NCBI GenBank assembly: GCA_016713305.1
Contig: JADJPK010000014.1
Location: 62,001 to 126,000, forward strand
Direction: 5' to 3'
Length of the DNA: 64,000 bases
Source: Betaproteobacteria bacterium
GTDB taxonomy: Bacteria > Pseudomonadota > Gammaproteobacteria > Burkholderiales > Ga0077523
Of this stretch, positions 28,084 through 37,209 are shown one piece after another (position 1 is the stretch's first letter; the number at the start of each line of letters is the position of its first letter). Made by a program: the position numbers and the translations under genes. The notes under the pieces are model-generated. The model had not been told where the DNA came from. It ran no database searches and saw only the letters and a program-made list of their open reading frames with translations.

Positions 28084-29531
28084 TTGCGTATTTCCCTACG
28101 AATCGCGCTGGGTTACTTCCTGATTGTCGGCCTGACGGGATACCTCGTCTTCAACACTTTCGTGACAGAAGTGAAGCCCGGGGTGAAGCAGGCCATGGAG
28201 GAGACCATGGTGGATGCCGCCAACGTGCTGGCGGAACTGGCGGCGGAGGACTTGCGGGAGGGACGGATCGGCTCGGGCCGATTCGCCGATGCGGTGATGG
28301 CCTACAGGCGGCGAGATCCCAACGCGCTCATCTACAGCCTCTCGAAACGTTCTTCCGATCTGCGGGTCCACGTAACCGATCCGAAGGGCATGGTGCTGTT
28401 CGACTCGCATGGCGAGGACGTCGGGCGCGACTTCTCCACGTGGCGCGACATCTCCCGCACGTTGAAGGGCAGCTATGGTGCGCGCGCGACGAGGCTGGAC
28501 CCCCAGGACGACACTTCTCTGGAGTTGCACGTGGCCGCCGCGATTCTCGACACGCCCGATGCTGGAGGCAGCCGCCCGCTGCTTGGCGTGCTGAGCGTCG
28601 CCAAGCCGACTCGATCCGTGGTGCCCTTTGCCGACCGGGCGGAGAGGCGTGTCTTGAATGCAGGCCTGTTGCTTCTCGGTGCCTCGTTGATGATCGGTGC
28701 GTTCTTCACCGTCTGGCTGACTCACTCCATCCGGACGCTGCGCGATTTCGCCCGGGACGTGGCCGGGGCGGGCGGCCCCGTCCTCCCCGTCTTGGCCGTA
28801 ACGAGTTGGGCGAGCTGGAGGCCGCCGTCCACACGATGCGGGAGAAACTGGATGGGCGGGCCTATGTCGAAGGCTATGTCCAGAGCTTGACTCATGAACT
28901 GAAGAGCCCCATCGCCGGTTTGCGTGCGGCCGCCGAAATACTTTCGGACGTTCGCGCGACACCCGACGAAATGCAGCGTTTCCTCGGACACATCACGGAG
29001 CAGACCGGGCGGCTGTCCGACATCGTCGATCACCTCCTGGACCTCGCGCACGTGGAAACGACTCCCCATCTGGCGGGAACCGGTCCGATGGACATGGAGT
29101 CCGTGATCCGCCGTGAAATCGCCACGCTCGACCCTCGCGCTGGGTCCGCGGACGTGCGCTTCGACGTTTCGATCGGCGAAGCGGGAAGTATCGTCGGGGA
29201 CGCATTCCTCGTGGGGCGGGCACTCGCCAATCTTCTGGAGAATGCGCTTGCATTCAGCCCGGCGGGCGCATCGATCGATGTTCAGGCAACGCGCGGCGGC
29301 GAAAGTCTGACGGTGACCATACGGGATCGGGGTCCGGGTATTCCCGACTATGCGGTGGCGCGGGTGTTCGAACGCTTCTATTCCTTGCCCCGTCCGGACG
29401 GCTCTCGAGGCACGGGCCTGGGACTGCCGTTCGTGCGGGAGATCGCCCGCCTCCACGGCGGACGTCTGGAACTCGTCAACGTTCCCGCAGGAGGATGCGA
29501 AGCCCATCTGGTGCTGGGGCTCCGTTCCTGA
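28084..29531 (+). CDS. creC: Sensor histidine kinase CreC, one frameshift
   Basis: The N-terminus RISLRIALGYFLIVGLTGYLV is a CreC-like membrane anchor, and it is followed by a periplasmic sensor domain (VTDPKGMVLFDSHGEDVG) and a second membrane helix (LLLLGASLMIGAFFTVWL). In the HAMP region the frame shifts at about 28762-28776, in a G/C run. The downstream frame continues GRPRPPRLGRNELGELE, then HisKA SLTHELKSPIAGLRAAAEIL and an ATPase domain with NLLENALAFSP, DRGPGIP and GTGLGLPF. Both halves are intact, so one indel explains the break. TTG at 28084 is the likely start. It should phosphorylate CreB. Confidence 0.87.
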
Positions 29532-29541
29532 CGCGGGCCAC

Positions 29542-29557
29542 TTCACGGGGATTTCAC
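29542..29557 (+). promoter_or_regulatory. cre-tag (CreB-binding site) upstream of creD
   Basis: TTCAC at 29542-29546 and TTCAC at 29553-29557 are separated by exactly six bases (GGGGAT), a perfect match to the known CreB/BlrA tag TTCAC-N6-TTCAC. It lies in the 93-base gap between creC and creD, 67 bases before the creD start, the expected place for CreB-activated creD expression. Confidence 0.88.
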
Positions 29558-29624
29558 ACAGGACGCATCGTGACTTCTCGATGCCGGCGCACGATCCAGG
29601 GCCGTCATCGAAAGGGTCCATCCC

Positions 29625-30968
29625 ATGCGTGCCTTCTTCCTGAAATTGCTGGCGGTCGGTCTTCTCGGCCTGGTATTGCTCGTGGCCCTCGCCATGATCA
29701 GAGGAGTGATCGAAGAACGGCAGGCGCGCCAATCGGCGGTCGAGGCCAATATCGCCGAGACGGCGGCCGGGCCACAGGTTCTCACCGGACCGGTCCTGGT
29801 CGTGCCGTATACGGAGCGGATTACCGAAGCCGAACCCGACGGCCAAGGCAAACTGCGTACGGTGAAGCGCGTCGTCGAGCGTCAGGCGGTCTTCGTGCCG
29901 GAGACGCTCGACGTGACGGGGCAGGTGGACGTCACACCACGGCGGCGTGGCATCTACCAGGCGCTGCTTTACACCCTGAAAGGGCGGGCAGCAGTCCGTA
30001 TTCGTGTGCCGGCGCATCTGGGCATCGACTTGACGGCGCGTGACATCACCCCGCGTCGAGCCTACCTGGCAGCGGGACTATCGGACGTTCGAGGCCTGGT
30101 AAGTCCACCGACGTTGCGATGGGACGGCACCGACGTGCCGCCGGAGCAGGGCACGGGGCTCGCGTCGCTGCCGTCCGGCGTGCGCTGGGATGTGGGCATG
30201 CTGGCGCTGGAACAGACTCACGAGCACGAAGTGACGGTCAGCCTCGAAGTGCTGGGAATGAACAGTCTTTCCGTCGCCCCTGTAGGCCGGACCACGACGG
30301 TCAGCCTCGATTCCGCATGGCCCCATCCTTCGTCGATCGGCCGCTTCCTGCCACAGGCCAAGAGCGATTTGGAATCGTACTTTCCCGCCAGATGGTCCGT
30401 CTCGCATCTGTCGACCAACGCCGAGTCGGCACTGTCGGCCACGGCTGGAACTCCAGCGAGGCCGGCGGACACCTTCGGCGTTGCCTTCATTCAGCCGGTC
30501 GACGCCTACCTGCAGTCGGAAAGGGCCGTGAAGTACGGAGTGTTGTTCATCGGGCTCACGTTCGCGGCGTTCCTGCTGTTCGAGTTGTTGAAGTCGTTGC
30601 GCATCCATCCGCTCCAGTATGGCTTCGTAGGGTTGGCATTGACCGTCTTCTTCCTTCTACTGGTGAGCCTGTCGGAACACCTGCCGTTCGCCCTGGCCTA
30701 TACCCTGGGTGCCGTGGCCTGCGTATCCCTGGTGACGTACTACGTTGCCCACGTGCTTCGTGGCTGGAAGCGGGCGTTGTCGTTCGGAAGCCAGCTTGCC
30801 GCGATGTACGCGGCGCTCTACGGACTGCTCCAGTCAGAGGATAACGCCCTCGTTCTCGGATCTCTGCTGCTGTTCGCGTTGCTTGCGGCGGTGATGTTGG
30901 TCACCAGAAAGGTCGACTGGTATGCGTTGACTTCCAGATCCGAGGGTGTGGCGGCCGCGTCCGAGTGA
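29625..30968 (+). CDS. creD: Cell envelope integrity protein CreD
   Basis: A 447-residue inner-membrane protein. It has an N-terminal helix (LLAVGLLGLVLLVALAMI), the family segment IRGVIEERQARQSAVEANIAE in two parts, GPQVLTGPVLVVPY, a large periplasmic beta domain, then AFIQPVDAYLQSERAVKYG and a cluster of C-terminal helices including FLLFELLKSLRIHPLQY. All are hallmarks of CreD, whose overexpression alters envelope properties and colicin or beta-lactam sensitivity in enterobacteria. Its mechanism is unknown. It is preceded by a perfect cre-tag, so it is the expected CreBC target. The frame is intact. Confidence 0.93.
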   Translation: MRAFFLKLLAVGLLGLVLLVALAMIRGVIEERQARQSAVEANIAETAAGPQVLTGPVLVVPYTERITEAEPDGQGKLRTVKRVVERQAVFVPETLDVTGQVDVTPRRRGIYQALLYTLKGRAAVRIRVPAHLGIDLTARDITPRRAYLAAGLSDVRGLVSPPTLRWDGTDVPPEQGTGLASLPSGVRWDVGMLALEQTHEHEVTVSLEVLGMNSLSVAPVGRTTTVSLDSAWPHPSSIGRFLPQAKSDLESYFPARWSVSHLSTNAESALSATAGTPARPADTFGVAFIQPVDAYLQSERAVKYGVLFIGLTFAAFLLFELLKSLRIHPLQYGFVGLALTVFFLLLVSLSEHLPFALAYTLGAVACVSLVTYYVAHVLRGWKRALSFGSQLAAMYAALYGLLQSEDNALVLGSLLLFALLAAVMLVTRKVDWYALTSRSEGVAAASE

Positions 30969-31040
30969 CCCGTTCTCCGACGGGCGCCGGTTGCCGGAAA
31001 GGCGCGCGTGTTCGAGAGCCGGTCAAGGAGGCGTGAAACG

Positions 31041-31442
31041 CTATGGCTCATCCACCCCGAACTCCCGCAGCTTCCATGTCCCATCGCCCGCATCGAAGTA
31101 GAAGTTATAGGGCGCACAGAACATGACGCGGTCACCGGGATCGCCCGGCTCGGTCCTCGCACGGGCTCTTGCCAGGCAGGTGCGAACCCGGGGAGTGAAC
31201 AAGCCTGGCGCGGCGCGCTCGAAGGCAGCACGGTCGAGCTTCCTGCCTTCGAGCAGGAACGGCAGACGGGTCAAGGACGCGATCGAGGACGGATTGCCTG
31301 ATTTCATGGCCGCCTGCCAGCGGGCCTGAAAGTCGGCCCACGACGCGTCTTGACCCGGTGTCTTTGCCGTCCCTTGGGCGTGGCAGTGCGCGATCGACGC
31401 GAGACAGAAAAGCGCTGCGACGACCCGTCGTCTTTCTTTCAT
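31041..31442 (-). CDS. Small secreted protein of unknown function
   Basis: A 133-residue protein with a signal peptide (RRRVVAALFCLASIAHCHAQ) and a mature part beginning GTAKTPGQDASWADF. It includes RWQAAMKSGNPSSIASLTRLPF, FERAAPGLFTPRVRTCLAR and the C-terminal FYFDAGDGTWKLREFGVDEP. The last motif resembles the C-terminal strand of NTF2-like or DUF-type periplasmic proteins that end in 'W+L..F', but I cannot name the family. It is convergent with creD. The next minus-strand gene begins about 100 bases upstream. Confidence 0.7.
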   Translation of the reverse strand: MKERRRVVAALFCLASIAHCHAQGTAKTPGQDASWADFQARWQAAMKSGNPSSIASLTRLPFLLEGRKLDRAAFERAAPGLFTPRVRTCLARARARTEPGDPGDRVMFCAPYNFYFDAGDGTWKLREFGVDEP

Positions 31443-31542
31443 GATGTCCTGGGATACGGTCGGCGCGAAATGGAACCAACCGGTGTGGCGCTCGATCTCG
31501 AACCGGGCGGGGCGGGGGAATGGCGTGAGCCGCCACGCCTGC

Positions 31543-32424
31543 TCATCGCCCGCCCAATCGCCGAGCCCGCTCCACCAGCCGCCGTGCGCCCCGATAAGTA
31601 GGTACCTCGACCCACAGGCCGTCCACCAGGGCGCGATCTTCCCCGCGAGCGCGCGCGGCCTCGAAGGCTTCGATCATGGACAGCGCATGGCGGACTTCCT
31701 CCTCGCTGGGCGTGAGCGCAGCATTGATCGCCTGCACATGTTCGGGCTGCACCACCGACTTGCAGCGGTAGCCCAGGCGTCGCGCGAAGCGCGCTTCGCG
31801 AACGGCACCCTCGGTGTCGCCGAAGGTGTAGGGCGCATCGATCGGTTCGATTCCCGCGGCTCTGCATTCGAGAACGAACCGGCGGCGGGCGTAGTCGAGT
31901 TCATCGGCGTCCGGCCGCCTTTCGGCGCAGAGATCCGCGGCGAGATCCTCCGTGCCGAGCAGAGCGCATCGGATCCGCGGACTGCCTGCGGCAATGGCCC
32001 GGACGTCCGCCACGCCCAGTGCCGTTTCACAGACGGGAAGAATCTCCGTGCTCCCGCTCGGTGTGCCCGTGCGGCCTTCCCATTCATCCAGCAAGCGATG
32101 GAGCGCGCGCATCTCTTCGGCACTCCTGGCCATGGGATAGGCGATCACCTCCGGATGGGCGGGCATCGCCGCGCCGAGGTCCGTGGGCCCCTCGGTTTCC
32201 AGCGAATTGATGCGCACCGCCGCAAGGGCGCCGACGTCTCGGATTCGTCCCCGCAACGCGCCGATGAGGCCGCGAGCCTCGTCGCGGCGTGCCTGGGGCG
32301 TGGAATCCTCGAAGTCCACGATCACCACATCGGCGCTGCTTGCCAGCATTCGTTCGTGGGCAGCGACGTCCGCTCCCGGGCCGAAGAGCCAGGTGCGTCT
32401 CAGGTCAGGTTCTCGAACATTCAT
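31543..32424 (-). CDS. HpcH/HpaI aldolase / citrate lyase beta family protein (CoA ester lyase)
   Basis: A 293-residue TIM barrel of the CitE-like group. It has RTWLFGPGAD at the N-terminus (the L-F-G/V-P-G motif), VIVDFEDSTP with the Mg-binding acidic residues, AAVRINSLET with the CoA-phosphate Arg, EILPVCETALGVAD with a metal-binding Glu, and CKSVVQPEHVQAIN. Relatives cleave malyl-CoA, citramalyl-CoA or similar 3-hydroxy-CoA esters. It is divergent from a TRAP transporter operon with which it shares a regulatory region, so the imported acid may be its downstream substrate (inference). Confidence 0.85.
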   Translation of the reverse strand: MNVREPDLRRTWLFGPGADVAAHERMLASSADVVIVDFEDSTPQARRDEARGLIGALRGRIRDVGALAAVRINSLETEGPTDLGAAMPAHPEVIAYPMARSAEEMRALHRLLDEWEGRTGTPSGSTEILPVCETALGVADVRAIAAGSPRIRCALLGTEDLAADLCAERRPDADELDYARRRFVLECRAAGIEPIDAPYTFGDTEGAVREARFARRLGYRCKSVVQPEHVQAINAALTPSEEEVRHALSMIEAFEAARARGEDRALVDGLWVEVPTYRGARRLVERARRLGGR

Positions 32425-32755
32425 GTCTGCATTCTTCTGAACGATGGATGATCACGGTCACGGCAGTCCGGTGCCTGCCACCAGCGCGTGACCCTCGCTC
32501 GGTGACATTCCCGTTCGTGCTGCATTGCACAGCGTCGACGGTGCGGAAAACCTCCTCGCCGGTACACCCGGTGCGACGCCCGGGAACATGCGCCCGATCG
32601 TGCCTCCGGTCAATCGCATCGCCGACCCTCCATCGGCGTTGAAATCGCAAACCGGCAACTCCCCCAGACTTGCCAAATTTTTCCGGAACCCTCATGGTCC
32701 GGCGTGGACCAATCGCTGGTTGTCCACGCTCAAGAACATAACGGGAGGGTTCGGC
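32425..32755. promoter_or_regulatory. Divergent regulatory region with candidate operator TGGTCC-N5-GGACCA
   Basis: This 331-base gap between the CitE-like gene and dctP holds no gene. A perfect inverted repeat, TGGTCC (32695-32700) and GGACCA (32706-32711) with a 5-base spacer, lies 44 bases before the dctP start. It resembles operators of GntR/FadR-type or LysR-type regulators, which often control TRAP loci. A GGGAGG ribosome site precedes dctP. The regulator is not encoded nearby. Confidence 0.4.
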
Positions 32756-33922
32756 ATGAATTCCAAGCAGAAGGATCGGCGGCGCCTGCTGGGCGTAGCC
32801 GCGGCAAGCGGTGCCGCGGCCATTGCCACCACGGCAGGTTGCGGCCTCGGGAGCGGGCCCGAACAGCAGGGCGGTGCCATGGGAGTCGGAGGAACCGGTG
32901 CCGGCCAGGCAGTCAACCTCAAGTTCCAGGCGGGGTTCTCCCAGAAAGACCCGTTCTTCGACCTCTCGCAGATGTTCATGAAGACCGTCTCGGATCTCAC
33001 GGGTGGTCAGTTCAAGATCGAACTGCTCCCCGCCGGTGCCGTGGTCGGTGCATTCGACATGGCTGATGCTGTGCACAAGGGCATCCTCGACGGATGCATG
33101 GCCGTTCCCGCGTTCTGGTATGGCAAGGACAATGCGCTGTCCCTGTTCGGTACCGGGCCGGCGCTGGGCCAGGATGCGAACACGCTGCTCGCGTGGATGG
33201 CCTATGGCGGCGGCAAGGCTCTATACGACGAGCTCTATCAGGATGTCCTCAAGCTCGATGTCGTGGGCTTCCTCTGGGGGCCGATGACCACCCAGCCGTT
33301 CGGCTGGTTCAAGCGCGAACTCAAGACGCGCGAGGACATCCGCGGTCTCAAGTACCGCACCGTGGGTCTGTCGATCGACCTGTTCACGGAGATGGGCGCC
33401 TCTGTGGTCGCCATGCCCGGCGGCGAAATCATCCCCGCTCTCGAGCGGGGCGTCATCGATGCAGCCGAATACAACAACCCCGAGAGCGATGCCGCGCTGG
33501 GCTTCCCGGACGTCGCCAAGGTCTGCATGGTGAAGAGCTACCACCAGCCCGGCGAGATCCTGGAGTTGCTCGTGAGCAAGCGTGTGTTCAACGGCTTGCC
33601 CGAGGCGTATCGCAACGTGCTGCACTATGCCGCGAAGGCCGCGTGCGCGGAGATGAGCTGGCGCACGCTCGACCGCTACTCTCAAGCCTACGAGGAAATG
33701 CGCGACAAGCGCGGCGTGAAGTTCGTGGAAACGCCCGACGACCTCCTCAAGGCGCAGCTCGAGGCCTGGGACAAGGTCATCACGCAGAAGGCGAAGGACA
33801 ATCCGTTCTTCGACAAGGTGCTCAAGTCGCAGAAGGCGTTCCTCAAGCGCACCGTGGGTTATCAGGTCAAGTTCAACAACGATCCCCGGCTCGCGTTCGA
33901 ACACTTCTACGGGAAGGCCTGA
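32756..33922 (+). CDS. dctP: TRAP transporter solute-binding protein, DctP family
   Basis: A 388-residue periplasmic binding protein. The N-terminus has a twin-Arg export motif (KDRRRLLGV) and a lipobox ending at Cys29 (TTAGC), so it is probably a Tat-exported, membrane-tethered lipoprotein. The DctP domain follows: VNLKFQAGFSQKDPFF, then QFKIELLPAGAVVGAFDMADAV in two parts, LKYRTVGLSIDLFTEMGA with the conserved binding Arg, and MPGGEIIPALERGVIDAAEY. The MPGGEI-type motif and long length suit binders of 2-oxo or aromatic acids; the ligand is not known. It is the first gene of a three-gene TRAP operon. Confidence 0.92.
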   Translation: MNSKQKDRRRLLGVAAASGAAAIATTAGCGLGSGPEQQGGAMGVGGTGAGQAVNLKFQAGFSQKDPFFDLSQMFMKTVSDLTGGQFKIELLPAGAVVGAFDMADAVHKGILDGCMAVPAFWYGKDNALSLFGTGPALGQDANTLLAWMAYGGGKALYDELYQDVLKLDVVGFLWGPMTTQPFGWFKRELKTREDIRGLKYRTVGLSIDLFTEMGASVVAMPGGEIIPALERGVIDAAEYNNPESDAALGFPDVAKVCMVKSYHQPGEILELLVSKRVFNGLPEAYRNVLHYAAKAACAEMSWRTLDRYSQAYEEMRDKRGVKFVETPDDLLKAQLEAWDKVITQKAKDNPFFDKVLKSQKAFLKRTVGYQVKFNNDPRLAFEHFYGKA

Positions 33923-33925
33923 CCC

Positions 33926-34513
33926 ATGAACGGTCTCCTGCTCACGATCGACCGCATCAGCGCGGTCGCGGGGAAGGTCTTCGCGTGGCTCATCGTGCTG
34001 CTCACGGCCATCGTCGCTTACGACGTGGTCGTGCGCAAGCTCGGGGCCCCCACGCACTGGGCCTTCGACCTCTCGCTCATGGTGTACGCCGTGCTGTTCA
34101 TGATGGCCGGCGCCTACACCCTTTCGCGCAACGGGCACGTGCGGGCCGACCTGCTGTACCGCACGCTTGCCCCCCAGACCCAGGCAGCACTGGACCTCGT
34201 GCTCTACTTCGCGTTCTTTCTGCCCGGCATCGCGGCACTCGTCTACGCAGGCTGGGAATTCGCGGGCAAGTCACTGTCGATCCGTGAGGCCTCGAGCGTC
34301 ACCGGCAGCGGTCTGCCCGTGTATCCGGTGAAGATGTTCATCCCGATCGCCGGCGCGCTCCTGCTCCTGCAAGCCTTCGCGGAGATTGTCCGCGCTCTCG
34401 TGTGCATCCGCACGGGCCACTGGCCCGAGCGTCTTCACGACGTGGAAGAGGCAGACGTCGAGCAGCTCAAGTCGATCGTGCACACGGCCGAGGTGAAGGG
34501 GGTGACGCAATGA
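33926..34513 (+). CDS. dctQ: TRAP transporter small permease, DctQ family
   Basis: A 195-residue protein with four membrane helices (for example VFAWLIVLLTAIVAYDVVV and LVLYFAFFLPGIAALVYAG) and the DctQ-typical segment VRKLGAPTHWAFDLSLMVY. It starts three bases after dctP and its stop overlaps the next gene's start (ATGA). The small permease pairs with the large permease to form the Na+-driven translocation unit. The C-terminal tail of about 30 residues is acidic and cytoplasmic. Confidence 0.92.
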   Translation: MNGLLLTIDRISAVAGKVFAWLIVLLTAIVAYDVVVRKLGAPTHWAFDLSLMVYAVLFMMAGAYTLSRNGHVRADLLYRTLAPQTQAALDLVLYFAFFLPGIAALVYAGWEFAGKSLSIREASSVTGSGLPVYPVKMFIPIAGALLLLQAFAEIVRALVCIRTGHWPERLHDVEEADVEQLKSIVHTAEVKGVTQ

Positions 34514-35946
34514 AGCTTCGCCTCAACACCAGGAATGTCGGCTTCGGCTTTCTGGCTCTGCTCATCGTCCTCTACATCCTGTTCCTTCCGCCGCCGTCGC
34601 GCTTCTACAACCCGCATCTCGGTCTGGTGATGCTGGGCCTCATCATCGTTGCGATCCTGCTGGGCTTTCCCATCGCGTTCACGCTGATGGGCCTGGGCAT
34701 CCTGTTCGGCTTCGCGGCGATGTGGCGGCCTGGCGTGCCCTTCACCGAGAATCCGGTCTTCGATTCGATGGTGCTGCGTACCTACGGAGTGATGACCAAC
34801 GACATCATCATCTCCGTGCCCCTGTTCATCTTCATGGGGTACATCGTCGAGCGGTCCGGGATCATCGATCGGCTGTTCAAGAGCCTGGAACTGTCGATGG
34901 CACGGGTGCCGGGCGCCCTGGCGGTCGCGACGATCGCGACCTGCGCGGTGTTCGCGGCGGCCACGGGCATCGTCGGCGCGGTCGTCACGCTGATGGGGCT
35001 GCTGGTGCTGCAACCGATGCTCAAGGCAGGGTACGACGTTCGTATGGCGTCTGGCGCCATCGCGGCGGGGGGCTGCCTCGGCATCCTGATTCCGCCTTCG
35101 GTGATGCTCATCCTGTACGGGGCGACCGCCGGCGTGTCGGTGGTCCAGCTCTACGCGGGGGCGTTCGGTCCGGGCATCCTGCTCGCGCTCATGTACATCG
35201 GCTACGTGATGATCCGCGCCAAGCTCAATCCCAAGATGGCGCCGCCGTTGCCGGCCGAGGAGCGAAACGTACCGGCGGGGCAGATCCTCCGCATGCTCGC
35301 GTCGTCGTTCCTGCCGCTGTTCCTGCTGATCGGCGCGGTGCTGGGCAGCATCATCGCGGGCTGGGCCACAGCGAGCGAGGCGGCAGCGCTGGGTGCGCTG
35401 GGTGCGATCATCCTCGCCCTGGCCTACCGGCGGCTACCGTGGGAACGGTTCAAGGACTCGGTGTATCTCACCAGCCGGACCACCGCGATGGTGTGCTGGC
35501 TGCTCGTGGGCTCGTGGGTGTTTTCGTCCACGTTCGCGGTGTTGGGCGGGCAGCGCATCCTGGAGCAGTGGGTCCTGTCGCTCGACATGTCCCCGGGAGG
35601 GTTCCTGCTGCTGTCGCAACTGCTGATCTTCCTGCTCGGCTGGCCGCTCGACTGGACGGTGATCATCATCATCTTCGTGCCGATCTTCCTGCCCATGCTG
35701 CCCCACTTCGGTATCGACCCGCTGTTCTTCGGGCTCCTCACGGCCCTCAATCTGCAGACGGCCTTCCTGTCGCCGCCGATGGCGATGGCGGCGTACTACC
35801 TGAAGGGCGTCGCGCCGCCCCATGTCACTCTGGGCGAGATCTTCCGCGGGATGGTGCCCTTCATGCTGCTGCAGATCGGCGCGATGGTCCTGCTGGTGAT
35901 CTTCCCCGCCATCGGGATGTGGCTGCCGAAGTATCTGTATCAGTGA
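34510..35946 (+). CDS. dctM: TRAP transporter large permease, DctM family
   Basis: A 478-residue permease with about 12-13 membrane helices. Family motifs include LLGFPIAFTLMGLGILFGF, TNDIIISVPLFIFMGYIVERSG in two parts, GAVVTLMGLLVLQPMLKAGYD, GGCLGILIPPSVMLILYG and ALNLQTAFLSPPMAMAAYYL. It is translationally coupled to dctQ by an ATGA overlap. Its length is slightly greater than typical DctM proteins (about 425-450), owing to an N-terminal extra helix. It moves organic acids into the cell using the sodium gradient. Confidence 0.93.
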   Translation: MKLRLNTRNVGFGFLALLIVLYILFLPPPSRFYNPHLGLVMLGLIIVAILLGFPIAFTLMGLGILFGFAAMWRPGVPFTENPVFDSMVLRTYGVMTNDIIISVPLFIFMGYIVERSGIIDRLFKSLELSMARVPGALAVATIATCAVFAAATGIVGAVVTLMGLLVLQPMLKAGYDVRMASGAIAAGGCLGILIPPSVMLILYGATAGVSVVQLYAGAFGPGILLALMYIGYVMIRAKLNPKMAPPLPAEERNVPAGQILRMLASSFLPLFLLIGAVLGSIIAGWATASEAAALGALGAIILALAYRRLPWERFKDSVYLTSRTTAMVCWLLVGSWVFSSTFAVLGGQRILEQWVLSLDMSPGGFLLLSQLLIFLLGWPLDWTVIIIIFVPIFLPMLPHFGIDPLFFGLLTALNLQTAFLSPPMAMAAYYLKGVAPPHVTLGEIFRGMVPFMLLQIGAMVLLVIFPAIGMWLPKYLYQ

Positions 35947-36210
35947 ACGGAACCCCGTGAGCAGGGCGCGCCCGCTCACGGGGGCGGGCCGCCCTTCGCA
36001 TCCCGCCTTCCCGGTGTCGGCGAGCCTCGTCGATGCCGAAGGCGGGGTGCGGACGGGCCTTTCATTCGCGACGATACCGGCCGATCCCCGGCCTCCCGAC
36101 CTGGCAGCCTGCCGGCGGTAATATCGCCTGTGCACCCCGCACGCCATTGCCATCCACGCCGGAACGATCCGCCAGCGGATCTCGACGGACAGCCAACAAG
36201 AACAGCGCTC

Positions 36211-37113
36211 ATGCCCCAGACGATTCACGACCACAGCCATTGGCCCGCCGGCGATCAGCTCGGCGCGGGCAACTTCCTCACCCCCGAAAAGCGCCTCGAA
36301 GCGCTTGCGCTGGTTCGCCGGGGCGACCTTTACGACCTCAGTCACGTCACCGAGATGGGCGCGCCGCGCTTCGAGCCGGTACAGACACCCTACCTGCTGT
36401 TGGGCGCACCGAACTGGCAAGGCGGCATTCGACGCAGACGGCAGGCGGGCGCCACCAACGATGCCGGCGCGAACCTCGAGCGCATCGAGATGACGACGCA
36501 TGTCGGCACGCACATCGATGCGCTGGGACACTTCACCATCGGTTCCGAGATGTACGGCGGCAACGATGCCCACGAAGTAATGACCGATTTCGGCCTGCTG
36601 AAGCTGGGGATCGAGAACGCGCCGGCGATCGTGTCCCGCGGGCTGATGGTGGACCTGTCCGGTCTGGACGGCGGTGCGTTCCTCGAAGGCGGGCGCGCGA
36701 TCGGGCCGGACGAAATCGAGAAGAACCTGACGGAACGCAAGCTGGAGATCAGGAAGGGTGACATCCTGCTGATCCACACCGGCTGGGGCCGCTTCTACAT
36801 GAAAGACAACGCGCGGTACCTGTCGGGGGAGCCGGGAATCAATCTGGCAGCGGCCCGGTGGCTCACGCGGCAAGGGGTCACTGCCATCGGCTGCGACAAC
36901 ATGGCGGTCGAGGTTCTCCCGGGAGAGAAGGACCCGGAGATCAAGATGCCGGTCCACCAGCACTGCCTGGTGGAGTCGGGTGTCTACCTGATCGAGAACC
37001 TTCAGTTGCAGCCGCTGGTCGACGCGGACATCGCGGAGTTCTGCTTCATCCTGCTACCGGTGAAGTTCAAGGGGGCGTCGGGCTCACCGGCTCGGCCGAT
37101 CGCGATGGTGTAG
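36211..37113 (+). CDS. Cyclase-family metal-dependent hydrolase (kynurenine-formamidase-like)
   Basis: A 300-residue protein with the cyclase signature THVGTHIDALGH (metal ligands His97, His101, Asp103, His107), LYDLSHVTEMGAPRFEP near the N-terminus, DILLIHTGWGRFYM, and the C-terminal IGCDNMAVEVLPGEKDPEI. Family members hydrolyse amides or cyclic compounds using Zn or Mn. This longer variant is often found beside TRAP transporters, as here 265 bases downstream of dctM. It may process the imported compound, with the CitE-like lyase acting later (inference). There is no strong ribosome site before 36211. Confidence 0.85.
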   Translation: MPQTIHDHSHWPAGDQLGAGNFLTPEKRLEALALVRRGDLYDLSHVTEMGAPRFEPVQTPYLLLGAPNWQGGIRRRRQAGATNDAGANLERIEMTTHVGTHIDALGHFTIGSEMYGGNDAHEVMTDFGLLKLGIENAPAIVSRGLMVDLSGLDGGAFLEGGRAIGPDEIEKNLTERKLEIRKGDILLIHTGWGRFYMKDNARYLSGEPGINLAAARWLTRQGVTAIGCDNMAVEVLPGEKDPEIKMPVHQHCLVESGVYLIENLQLQPLVDADIAEFCFILLPVKFKGASGSPARPIAMV

Positions 37114-37209
37114 GCCGGTTCGATCGGCGGAGATCGCAGGCCCTGCACGGTCATCGCCCATCGGTCGCAGAAACCCCGGCGGGCCCCAGAAGAGACTGGA
37201 AGGGAGAGA

